Assembly: GCF_030316135.1 (NCBI RefSeq)
Contig: NZ_CP128185.1
Location: 2,356,001 to 2,420,000, forward strand
DNA from: Aliiglaciecola sp. LCG003
GTDB taxonomy: Bacteria; Pseudomonadota; Gammaproteobacteria; Enterobacterales; Alteromonadaceae
Direction of reading: 5' to 3'
Length of the DNA: 64,000 nt
Shown piece by piece: positions 7,685 through 15,322 of the stretch. The position numbers were made by a program, and so were the translations under genes. Within the stretch, counting starts at the first letter, position 1. Each line of letters starts with the position of its first letter. Under the pieces are notes generated by a model, which saw only the letters and a program-made list of their open reading frames with translations, had not been told where the DNA came from and did no database searches.

Positions 7685-8172
7685 AGTACACCATTCACTT
7701 CATTTATGACTTGAATAGTCTCCCTATGCCGTCCAACTTCTTCACTAGCTGTCTTCAATTGAAACTCCAGAGCAGCAATTTTTTTGTTAAGTGAAAACAC
7801 CTCATTTTCTAATTGTGCATTTCTCTTAAGCAGTGCCTTATTGGTTTTATTCATGTCATCAACTAAAACAGGATCACTACAATTTTTATTAACACCCCCT
7901 TTAACACTGCTCACTGGAGTTTCTTTATCTACTAGGAGATTGCTAGCTATTAGGTCTTTAACTATTTTTTCTTCAAATTTTTCAAATGCTTTTATCAACT
8001 GAGGGTTTCCGTTCTTGGGTTTCAACGCCCCATAACCAAATCCAGCAGATTCTGCAACAAGCTGTTTATTTAACTTGTAAGTATTGAGGTTAATAAAAGA
8101 CAACAACTCATTCAGATCTAAATCTTTATGCCAATCATTGAACTTACTAATATTTACTTGAGCGTCAGCCAA
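7681..8172 (-). CDS. HTH/coiled-coil accessory protein of the recombinase operon
   Basis: A 163-aa protein. The first 70 residues contain a helix-turn-helix-like segment (LNKQLVAESAGFGYGALKP). Residues about 105-155 form a heptad-patterned coiled coil (ALLKRNAQLENEVFSLNKKI). This N-terminal DNA-binding plus coiled-coil design is common in partner proteins of tyrosine recombinases on mobile islands. It lies 20 bp downstream of the 432-aa recombinase gene and overlaps the helicase gene by 4 bp. It could be a recombination directionality or DNA-bending factor. The family is not firmly recognised; it may correspond to one of the non-recombinase partners in trio-type elements. Confidence 0.6.
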   Translation of the reverse strand: MADAQVNISKFNDWHKDLDLNELLSFINLNTYKLNKQLVAESAGFGYGALKPKNGNPQLIKAFEKFEEKIVKDLIASNLLVDKETPVSSVKGGVNKNCSDPVLVDDMNKTNKALLKRNAQLENEVFSLNKKIAALEFQLKTASEEVGRHRETIQVINEVNGVL

Positions 8173-8192
8173 ACTTTCCCCCTCACAGTTTA

Positions 8193-9491
8193 TTAAAAAA
8201 CTTCATGTAACACAGAATCATATTTTTCAACACAAGATACTGCATCAAATGATTCTTTAACAAGTTCATTGACTTGTCCTTTGTGGGCAATAACGATTAA
8301 TTTAGCCATATCAATATAATGTTTATAAGTAGTGGCAATGTCCTCGTGTCCCATTTGTTGCATAACAACTTCAGCAACCGCTAAATACAAGACATTGGTT
8401 TCTTCAGTCAGCAGTTTTTCTTTGAATGTACGAATCATGAACATAGTGGGCCACCAATCTCTAGCATCATAAAATGTCGTCCCTTCTCTAAATTCAGGGT
8501 GATTTTTAATTGCTAAGTTTTTTGCATCGCTTCCTCTAGAAGAAACCATAGTCGGAGTAACTGGCTTTCCAAATTTATTTAAAAATAAAATATGAGGAGG
8601 ACATTCCTTACCATATCGTTTTGTATATTTTTCTTTTCTTTCATAGAAATGCTTATTGATATAGTTATTTTCTAATCTTTCAAGATCCTTAATATTGATG
8701 ACAATATCCCTCGATTTGCCCCCCTTGCTGTTAGAAACGTGGTATTCAATTGTTTTCGTGGATTGGTCCATATCGGAATAAGGCATTATATGACTGTTAG
8801 AACCCGTTCCAATGTAAGGAAATCTACATAAATCTATGGGTCTCATCGCAGTCCCTAAACACAGCATAAATATTGCATCGTAAACTGGATCGTTAAATGA
8901 CTCCCTAAACCAGTTAATTTCATTTTGCGAGATCAAAGTCTTGTTTTTTTTCTGCCTACTTTCTTTGTCTAATACCGTTACATTCTTGGCATCAATAGAT
9001 ACTTTTGCTTTTTTCGATATATAATTTAATAAGCTGTCGTTTCTAAAGTTCGCTTTCCACTGCTTCTTTTTTACCTGAACACATGTTGGATAACCTGACT
9101 CATTAAGCCAGTTAAAAAATACCAAAAGTGCTTGGGCATCTTCATAAATTGATTTTGAAGTCGGCTTAACAGACTGAGATTTCACTCGTTCTATTTGTCT
9201 GTGAATTTGCCACCTTTTGATGTCGATATTCGAAGCTAAAACATGATATTCAGATAAATCTTTACCTTTAAACTTATCTAACGTTGAAAGAAAGGTATAG
9301 AACTTGGTAATGACAGAAGAATAGCGATTAGAAGTTTGAATTGAGTTATTGCAACTATAACTTAAAAATAAATTTGGATGGCTAAGTAACGTTTCTCGGT
9401 TCTTTGACTTTTCAATAATCAAATGGTGAGAAATTGGCTTTCCTGTTTCAAGGTGAATGTAATTCTCTACTCTCCTATATAAATTTAACAA
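8193..9491 (-). CDS. Tyrosine recombinase (432 aa)
   Basis: An N-terminal SAM-like core-binding domain (residues 40-150) is followed by a catalytic domain with the expected residues. These are Arg in GTAMRPIDL (about R217), Lys around SNSKGGKSRD, Arg in YDARDWW (about R344) and His in QQMGHEDI (about H382). The nucleophile is Tyr in TTYKHYIDMAK (about Y392). The HxxR motif is altered to DARD, which is tolerated in some families. It should cut and rejoin DNA at the element ends. It lies 1 bp after the 325-aa gene. Its likely job is to act with the larger recombinases on the att site in tmk, as TnpA does beside TnpB in Tn554. Confidence 0.9.
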   Translation of the reverse strand: MLNLYRRVENYIHLETGKPISHHLIIEKSKNRETLLSHPNLFLSYSCNNSIQTSNRYSSVITKFYTFLSTLDKFKGKDLSEYHVLASNIDIKRWQIHRQIERVKSQSVKPTSKSIYEDAQALLVFFNWLNESGYPTCVQVKKKQWKANFRNDSLLNYISKKAKVSIDAKNVTVLDKESRQKKNKTLISQNEINWFRESFNDPVYDAIFMLCLGTAMRPIDLCRFPYIGTGSNSHIMPYSDMDQSTKTIEYHVSNSKGGKSRDIVINIKDLERLENNYINKHFYERKEKYTKRYGKECPPHILFLNKFGKPVTPTMVSSRGSDAKNLAIKNHPEFREGTTFYDARDWWPTMFMIRTFKEKLLTEETNVLYLAVAEVVMQQMGHEDIATTYKHYIDMAKLIVIAHKGQVNELVKESFDAVSCVEKYDSVLHEVF

Positions 9492-9492
9492 A

Positions 9493-10470
9493 TTACTCCC
9501 CCTGTTGAACTTTAAAGTGAGTCACTTCATCAAAACCATCTGTTAACTTAGGCAATTGCATTTTATCTGCCATCTCAAATTCCTCTTGAGGCACATGTGA
9601 AAAGTGAAACTTTCTTTGCGCCTTTGCAACTATATCGCTCTCAGTTACAGGAACCCATATAGAAATATGACCTTTGCTTTTAATTTTATTTAGGTAAAGT
9701 CTAAGCTCAATCGTAGAATAAACAGGTAGACTAATGACGATTACATCCCCGCCAAAATTTTGTTTAACTCTTGATAAAAAGGTTGAGACCTGACTCAGAT
9801 ACCGTTCAATAAAAATAACAATTCTAACTTTTTTGTTTTCAGGTAAAGCCTGAACTTTTAGTATCACTTTCTCGATAGCTAAATCTTTTTCTTCTTCAAA
9901 AACATCCATATCTTTTGTTTTCAAAAAATTTTTAAAAACGGCTAACAACTCTGGCTCAATATGGATAACGTTACTTTCAACATAAGTTTCTATATTTATT
10001 GATAACATTTTAGCTTCTAGTGTCACTAAATCATTTTTCAATTTTTTATTATCTTTAACTAGTTTACTAAAGTGCAATGCTTGCTTTTCCATCGCTATAC
10101 GAACTTCATCAGCTTCATGCAATGCAATATCATTGTTCATCATTGTCGTGAAAACTCTGGCTTCTACATCCTTAATTTCTTTTTGGTGAAATACGAGCTG
10201 CTGTCGTAGCTGTTCCTTTAAGTTTTCAATAGTGGTGTAAGAATTTTGGAGTAAAAGCGCTACTGTTTCATCATCTTCACTTTCATTGTCCAATAAGTCA
10301 GTATATGGATTCTCGCCTTTAATATATGGAACTAAATCGTCTAAATCTTGATAAATATACTGCCGTGATTTGCCAATTTTTTTAGCCGCAGATGTAATAT
10401 TTAATTTTTTGGTGTCTGTTCCAGAATAATGCTCGATGATTACTTGGATAAGTTTTTGTCGAGTACTCAC
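9493..10470 (-). CDS. HTH/coiled-coil protein between recombinase genes
   Basis: A 325-aa protein. The N-terminus has a helix-turn-helix (ITSAAKKIGKSRQYIYQDLDDL, residues 24-45). The middle is a long coiled coil (about 75-165). The C-terminal 120 residues look like a compact alpha/beta domain with alternating hydrophobic strands (VRIVIFIERYL, DVIVISLPVY, GHISIWVPV). It overlaps the 677-aa recombinase gene by 4 bp (ATGA) and is followed after 1 bp by the 432-aa recombinase, so it is an integral part of the mobility operon. A DNA-binding assembly factor for the recombination complex is the best guess; no family name is certain. Confidence 0.65.
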   Translation of the reverse strand: MSTRQKLIQVIIEHYSGTDTKKLNITSAAKKIGKSRQYIYQDLDDLVPYIKGENPYTDLLDNESEDDETVALLLQNSYTTIENLKEQLRQQLVFHQKEIKDVEARVFTTMMNNDIALHEADEVRIAMEKQALHFSKLVKDNKKLKNDLVTLEAKMLSINIETYVESNVIHIEPELLAVFKNFLKTKDMDVFEEEKDLAIEKVILKVQALPENKKVRIVIFIERYLSQVSTFLSRVKQNFGGDVIVISLPVYSTIELRLYLNKIKSKGHISIWVPVTESDIVAKAQRKFHFSHVPQEEFEMADKMQLPKLTDGFDEVTHFKVQQGE

Positions 10471-12500
10471 GCTAGTTTCTCTTTATCCTGAAAGTTATGA
10501 TTTTTTTGTAGCTTTTCCAAATGCTGCTTTTTAGCCGCAATTTTTTTAATAAGGGAGCTTTTTGCCTTAGCGGAGATTTGACCAATAGTGTTTTCCACTA
10601 AAGATTCATAAAATAAAATATCTTTTTGAATCAACTCTGCTGTTTCTTCAAGAACAACTGCATTTTCACATGCAACATCACAATTAGTAAGTTCTGGGGC
10701 TATACCTTCATAGTAGTCTCTGCCCTGCAAGCAAGGAGGCATTGCCTCTCGTGAAATAGTACCTGAGAATAAGCAGAAATTGCCCAGTGTCGTTCGTTCA
10801 ACATGAAGAGGAACTCCCGATTGCATTAGGTAGATAATGTATTCAAAAACTCGCATTCTAATTAACTTGCCTCTGAAAACCTTATTTTTTTCCTCTTTAA
10901 ACTTTTCGCCGAAACTCTCTGCAAATTTACCAGATGCTTTACCATCTACCACAGCGGTAATAATTTCAGAAAAGTTTTCGGCAAAGTGAACTTCTAGTGT
11001 TGAAGCTACGCTACCAATCATGTAAGGATTTCTGGCAATATACCTTAATGTCATTGTGTAGCTCTTATGACCGAAAAGCATTCTAATGATATCTATATTC
11101 TTCTCTGAACGCTTTATTAATATATCAGCAGTTGTTTTGCGAAGACGATGCGGGTGCAGATCATCAATACCCAGTTGCTCACCTAGTTTTTTAAAGACTT
11201 TTCCAACTGAGCGCTTAATTTTCTTAGCTTCTCTCGATAAATTATTATCAAATATGAACTCACTATCTCTTTCAACTATTTCACTGCGGATTAATTTATA
11301 TTCTTCTACATTTTTACCAAAGAAATTAGGAATTTCTATTGTATCTGTTTCGCCAAAAAAATTAGGATCATCTGTTGTTTTGAATCTCGTAATATCCAGA
11401 AACCATTTATCAACATCCTCTATATACTCAAAATCTGAAAATTTAAGGCTAGATAACTCTCTTAATCTCATACCTGTGATAACCCCTAAAGTTACCAATA
11501 AAGAATTTTTGACTTCGTTAAGTGCTAATCTAAATCCTTTTCTCCAGTTAACCCTCCATCCTTGGTATGTTCGCCCTTTTTGGGTCGTTTCCGTATGATT
11601 TAGAATAATAGAAACAATTGGCTTATCATTAAGCGTTGAAGAGAAAATATCACTAATCTTGCTTAATCGTTGTTCTGTATTCCCTACTATTACTGAAGAA
11701 TTCCAAAGCTTTAACTTTTTTAATTTCTTTTGGATTATATCTAACTCTGGTAGTCCCACCTCAATCCAGTCGATTGAATATGTCATTAAATTCGCAAGCT
11801 CTATCTCAGATAATGGCTTCCAACTATTTACATTTTTAGAAGAATTAACTGTTACTGACTTTCTTCTATCCTTTGTATCAATTTTACTAAGAGTAACGTC
11901 TGATAAAGATAACTCTTTTGGTAAATACCCATCTAGTGATAGGGATAACCAAAAAATTATTCCGTGAAAAAGGAACTCATAGTGTCTTTTAACATTACTT
12001 GCTTCTGCCATGTCTAAAGCTTTATTTAACATTTTAGCTGAAATTGCTTGTATGGAATCTTCAGTAAAATCAAGTCCATTAGGTTCCAGAACATATTCCC
12101 TTATTGCTTTCAACCAAGAATAAAAATATGTATCAGTGGACAACCAACTCGTTATTTTTCCATACGGGTTGTTACCCGGTAGCAAATAATACGTATAACA
12201 TTTAGCAAAAAGTTCCCCTCCTAATACTGAGCTTGACATGATAAACTGATTTCGCCCTAATCTTTGCAACACATCAGAATCCCACCTTTCATCACCAAAT
12301 TTCGATTTATCTGTTACAGGAAAATTTCCATCAGGTCTCTCATTTAACAGTGATAGCAAAGGTACTTTTGATACTTTCTTGTTCTTTGATTTAGAAATAT
12401 TTAATGTGTCTTCGAGACTCGACTGTGCATACTCTAAAGAATCTTCCTCTAGCTGATTTAGTTCCTTTTCGATTAAAGTCTCTAGGCTATATACTTGCAT
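10467..12500 (-). CDS. Large tyrosine recombinase (677 aa) with C-terminal cysteine region
   Basis: The catalytic domain occupies about residues 320-500 and is complete: Arg in TGMRLRELSSL (R345/R347), Lys at about 374 (RFKTT), HRLR (H451 and R454), His in LFGHKSYT (H478) and Tyr in TLRYIA (Y487). A 300-residue N-terminal domain precedes it. A C-terminal tail with a cysteine group (CLFSG, PPCLQG, NCDVAC at about 575-620) follows and may bind a metal. Size and layout recall TnpB of Tn554 or the large integrases of trio-type islands. It overlaps its neighbours by 1 and 4 bp. Confidence 0.88.
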   Translation of the reverse strand: MQVYSLETLIEKELNQLEEDSLEYAQSSLEDTLNISKSKNKKVSKVPLLSLLNERPDGNFPVTDKSKFGDERWDSDVLQRLGRNQFIMSSSVLGGELFAKCYTYYLLPGNNPYGKITSWLSTDTYFYSWLKAIREYVLEPNGLDFTEDSIQAISAKMLNKALDMAEASNVKRHYEFLFHGIIFWLSLSLDGYLPKELSLSDVTLSKIDTKDRRKSVTVNSSKNVNSWKPLSEIELANLMTYSIDWIEVGLPELDIIQKKLKKLKLWNSSVIVGNTEQRLSKISDIFSSTLNDKPIVSIILNHTETTQKGRTYQGWRVNWRKGFRLALNEVKNSLLVTLGVITGMRLRELSSLKFSDFEYIEDVDKWFLDITRFKTTDDPNFFGETDTIEIPNFFGKNVEEYKLIRSEIVERDSEFIFDNNLSREAKKIKRSVGKVFKKLGEQLGIDDLHPHRLRKTTADILIKRSEKNIDIIRMLFGHKSYTMTLRYIARNPYMIGSVASTLEVHFAENFSEIITAVVDGKASGKFAESFGEKFKEEKNKVFRGKLIRMRVFEYIIYLMQSGVPLHVERTTLGNFCLFSGTISREAMPPCLQGRDYYEGIAPELTNCDVACENAVVLEETAELIQKDILFYESLVENTIGQISAKAKSSLIKKIAAKKQHLEKLQKNHNFQDKEKLA

Positions 12501-14539
12501 TAGTCATCCTCAAAAATCACTCTTAATGATCCCATATCAACAGGCAGTAATGAATCAAACTTCCGCTTATATCTTGCCGCTTGTTTTAATGCTTTTTCAT
12601 CTTTCCATTCATTGATAATATATCTAATTACTTGAAGTTCATTTTCCAACTCCGTTGATTTAAATCCATCTGAAGAGTCTAGTAAGCGCACCAGTGTCTC
12701 ATCTCTATCCATGATGAAAGGTAACGAGTCCTCAAAGATACGGACTTGACTACAAAACAAACAAAGTGATATTTCGTTACATTTTGCCCCATCTTTTATA
12801 ATTTTTTCAGCGTTTGGAAAATCAGGACTAAAAGAGTTCCCACACCCCCATAAAGCTCGGTCATGTGAAGGTAAATAAAACATTCTTAATGAGCCAATTA
12901 ATTTTTTAGTAGCTTTATGTTTATGTACGAGACCTTTAAAATTCTTTTTGCGTAATCTTTGTGTAATTTCTTTTAATTCTTCAGAAAGTCTTTCCAATCT
13001 TTTTTGCTGAGCAATAGATGAGTTATCGTAATGGATATCAGTGGTATCAATACTTTCATGGCCTTGTTGCAACGAGACTAACGTTAGTGGACTATTACTT
13101 TCATCCCGAACATATCTAATCCAAGTTGGTCGTAACTTAGGAGTTAATTCTTTTACGCTAGTTATTCGACCTTTAGTATCAAGTATAACTGTTTCACTTA
13201 GTAATTTATTGATTGCTGCTGTGTATATACTCTTTGAGGATATTGAAGTAAATCTGCCAACAGGCTCTTTTTTGTTAATGGATGACTTCGCAGTCATATG
13301 ATTAACACCTCTCATTACCAAAAACAACTCACTGTAATATAAATCACTTGAATTAAAAGACTCTCTACTCAACTTTGATAAAGGTTTAGATAATTTTTTA
13401 GCCAAACGAATCAAATTAAATGCGGAGTACTTATTTGACTTATCAGATGCTGCCAAAAACTGTTTAGGATTAAAGTACGGTAAGTTGCCACTCTGAGATT
13501 TTTCTTTTTCTGCTGTTATCAATAAATGATCGGAATCAATTGAACCAGATAACACATGTTCATAATTATTTGGATCTATTGCAAAAACAGTTTCTTTGTT
13601 CCAACCAGTTTGTAAGCATAAAAATAGTGCTAAAACTGCTTGTTCTTCAGGTTGAGGAAAATATTTGCCTAGCAGCTCGTTTAGTGTTGGTAATGCGACA
13701 AGCTTTTCTTCTATTTTTCGTATACGTCGATGCTGCGCGTGACGGTAAGTAGCATAAATCAAATCTTCTAACGTATTTAGTTTCAATAGGTTAACTGACG
13801 CTGTTTGAACTTTGTCATTTAAAGTTTCATGAAAAATTAAAAAATCGTCAAGAGATATCCCAAAAGGATGATTTATAGATAGAAGCGTTTTTAGAACTCT
13901 TTTTTCATTTGGAATCCAGTACCAATTCCCTTTTATATTAAATTTAGCTTGCTGTTTAATGATTTGTTTTTTTATTTCTTCTATTGTGTAGGGTTCTAAC
14001 TTTTCAACTTCATCTATAAACTCAATTTTCTTATAAAGCTTATCTACCTTACTAACAAATAAGCTTGATAAAGAATTAAATGCCTCTTTAGATAACGGTT
14101 CAGTTACCCTGTTTCTACTAGCGGATTTAAATGTCTTTTCTGAAATAAGCGGAAATCCATCATCATTTTCATTAGCAACTTTTCGCAGTACGCTGAAGAA
14201 ACGAGAATGAGTATCTTTAGGGCATTTATTGGATTTTACATATTGCTCAAATTTCCCCATTACTTCAGGTATGACATCTGTTATTGATGTTAAATGAGCA
14301 CTTTTAGGCATCCCATTTTCATAAGATGCCTTAAAATCTAAAAAAAGGTTAATGCCTGTTCTGAATGAATATGCTCGTGCATAGCTAATGACAGCACCAT
14401 AGCTTACAAAAGCGTAGTGAAGATCTGCATATAGGTCATTATCAAAAGTAAAATCTGAGCGTTCGAGGTAATTACATGGAACAATCCTGCCATCACGACA
14501 CTCAACTTTTGTCGTATCTCTATGAAGTTCTTTATACAT
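12500..14539 (-). CDS. Degenerate tyrosine-recombinase-like protein (679 aa) with C-terminal Cys cluster
   Basis: The catalytic-domain outline is visible but incomplete. The box usually holding the first Arg reads LQTGWNKETV (311-316), with Arg replaced. The HxxR box reads LTPKLRPTW (R470 kept, His lost). GHESIDTTDIHYDN retains H494 and Y504. A C-terminal cluster C566, C587, C593, C596 (CNEISLCLFC) looks metal-binding. It is probably a structural or DNA-binding partner rather than an independent strand-cutting enzyme. It follows the island tmk after 4 bp and overlaps the next recombinase by 1 bp, placing it second in the operon. Confidence 0.75.
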   Translation of the reverse strand: MYKELHRDTTKVECRDGRIVPCNYLERSDFTFDNDLYADLHYAFVSYGAVISYARAYSFRTGINLFLDFKASYENGMPKSAHLTSITDVIPEVMGKFEQYVKSNKCPKDTHSRFFSVLRKVANENDDGFPLISEKTFKSASRNRVTEPLSKEAFNSLSSLFVSKVDKLYKKIEFIDEVEKLEPYTIEEIKKQIIKQQAKFNIKGNWYWIPNEKRVLKTLLSINHPFGISLDDFLIFHETLNDKVQTASVNLLKLNTLEDLIYATYRHAQHRRIRKIEEKLVALPTLNELLGKYFPQPEEQAVLALFLCLQTGWNKETVFAIDPNNYEHVLSGSIDSDHLLITAEKEKSQSGNLPYFNPKQFLAASDKSNKYSAFNLIRLAKKLSKPLSKLSRESFNSSDLYYSELFLVMRGVNHMTAKSSINKKEPVGRFTSISSKSIYTAAINKLLSETVILDTKGRITSVKELTPKLRPTWIRYVRDESNSPLTLVSLQQGHESIDTTDIHYDNSSIAQQKRLERLSEELKEITQRLRKKNFKGLVHKHKATKKLIGSLRMFYLPSHDRALWGCGNSFSPDFPNAEKIIKDGAKCNEISLCLFCSQVRIFEDSLPFIMDRDETLVRLLDSSDGFKSTELENELQVIRYIINEWKDEKALKQAARYKRKFDSLLPVDMGSLRVIFEDD

Positions 14540-14543
14540 AGAG

Positions 14544-15167
14544 CTAATTAATTATTTTATCTAATGTGCTTATCGCATCTCGAACAACAGATTCTAATGG
14601 TTGCAGAGCATCTATCACTGTGAAACGATTGGGAAATTCCTTCGCTTGTTCCAGATATCCTTGTCTTGCTCTTTCTAAAAAGGCAATGTCAACATTTTCC
14701 ATTCTATCTAAACCTTCACCTCTACTTTTAACTCTTTCAAGTCCGACCAATGGTTCCAAATCTAAAACAATTGTCATATCAGGTCTAAAATCGCCTAAAG
14801 CCAAATCATTTAATTGATCTACTATTTCCTTAGGTAAACCTCTACCATACTGTTGAAAACTTACAGTGGCTGATTCAAATCTGTCCGAAATGACATGAAT
14901 ACCTTTTTCTAAAGCAGGGATAATCTTTTCATGGATATGTTGGGCACGTGCAGCGGCAAATAGCATTAATTCGGTAGTGCTACACATTTCGGAATTGGAA
15001 TTATCTAAAAGTATGTCCCTAATTTTTTCACCGATTTCAGTACCACCGGGTTCACGAGTTGAAATATATTCGATCTTGTTTGCGTCTAGATGTTCTTTCA
15101 AATGCTTTAATACTGTTGACTTTCCTGCCCCATTTGAGCCATCACAGACTATTAACTTACCTCTCAT
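14544..15167 (-). CDS. tmk: Island-encoded thymidylate kinase (replacement copy)
   Basis: A 207-aa dTMP kinase, which phosphorylates dTMP to dTDP, an essential step of dTTP synthesis. It has the P-loop DGSNGAGKST (residues 9-18), TREPGGTEIGE, the DRF motif (DRFESATVSFQQYGRG) and the LID-like ESRG...LDRME region (written KSRGEGLDRME). The ATG at 15167 is preferred over a GTG at 15194 because GGTAAGGG precedes it and the N-terminus then aligns residue for residue with the host fragment. Host MSGKFIVIEGLEGA corresponds to island MRGKLIVCDGSNGA. It is the first gene of the mobility operon. It should restore the function lost by insertion into the host tmk. Confidence 0.95.
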   Translation of the reverse strand: MRGKLIVCDGSNGAGKSTVLKHLKEHLDANKIEYISTREPGGTEIGEKIRDILLDNSNSEMCSTTELMLFAAARAQHIHEKIIPALEKGIHVISDRFESATVSFQQYGRGLPKEIVDQLNDLALGDFRPDMTIVLDLEPLVGLERVKSRGEGLDRMENVDIAFLERARQGYLEQAKEFPNRFTVIDALQPLESVVRDAISTLDKIIN

Positions 15168-15200
15168 ACAACCCTTACCATATTTATAAATCACTTAAAT

Positions 15201-15249
15201 CTTGTTTACACTATACACAAAACAAATATACAATCAACTAGTTTACACT
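15201..15249. repeat. 12-bp direct repeats at the island's right end
   Basis: CTTGTTTACACT (15201-15212) and CTAGTTTACACT (15238-15249) differ by one base and start 37 bp apart. They lie about 20 bp inside the junction with host tmk. One overlaps the -10 and the other abuts the -35 of the tmk promoter. They could be recombinase arm sites, autorepressor operators, or both. Confidence 0.6.
15210..15237 (-). promoter_or_regulatory. Predicted sigma70 promoter of the island tmk/recombinase operon
   Basis: On the minus strand TTGATT (15237-15232), a 16-bp spacer and TATAGT (15215-15210) give a good sigma70-type promoter. The expected start near 15203 leaves a leader of about 36 nt before the tmk ATG at 15167. 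It sits inside the island, so the operon carries its own promoter as well as lying downstream of the host fab operon. Confidence 0.55.
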
Positions 15250-15250
15250 T

Positions 15251-15310
15251 TTAACTTTCCGAATATAATGCGCCTTCAAGGCCTTCGATGACAATAAATT
15301 TTCCTGACAT
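15251..15310 (-). pseudogene. tmk: Host tmk, 5' remnant split by the island
   Basis: Twelve bp after the mltG stop an ATG opens a frame reading MSGKFIVIEGLEGA, the conserved N-terminus of gammaproteobacterial thymidylate kinase. The next codons of the P-loop should be GKS or GKT. Instead the frame reads LYSES and stops at 15251. mltG-tmk is the normal gammaproteobacterial order, so this is the 5' end of the resident tmk. The break after codon 14 marks the island junction at about 15,268. Confidence 0.93.
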
Positions 15311-15322
15311 AGATTTTGTATA

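Larger units (their letters stand above)
1..15270. mobile_element. Integrative island inserted in host tmk (right part; left end outside window)
   Basis: The right boundary is placed at about 15,268-15,272, where the reading frame of the host tmk stops matching after its 14th codon. Everything to the left is AT-rich and accessory: restriction-modification, small regulators, a helicase, three tyrosine-recombinase-family proteins and a second tmk. No tRNA lies at the junction, so the target is the protein-coding P-loop region of tmk. The left boundary, and the rest of the host tmk from its GKS/GKT codons onward, are expected beyond position 1. The boundary is read directly; the extent to the left is inferred. 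Confidence 0.85.

Noticed and set aside
11086-11598. 170-aa plus-strand frame inside the large recombinase gene
   Set aside because: Antisense shadow of a well-supported recombinase catalytic domain; composition is Ser-rich and lacks domain features.
15168-15194. Upstream GTG as start of the island tmk
   Set aside because: The ATG at 15167 has a better ribosome-binding site, and the N-terminus then matches thymidylate kinases exactly.
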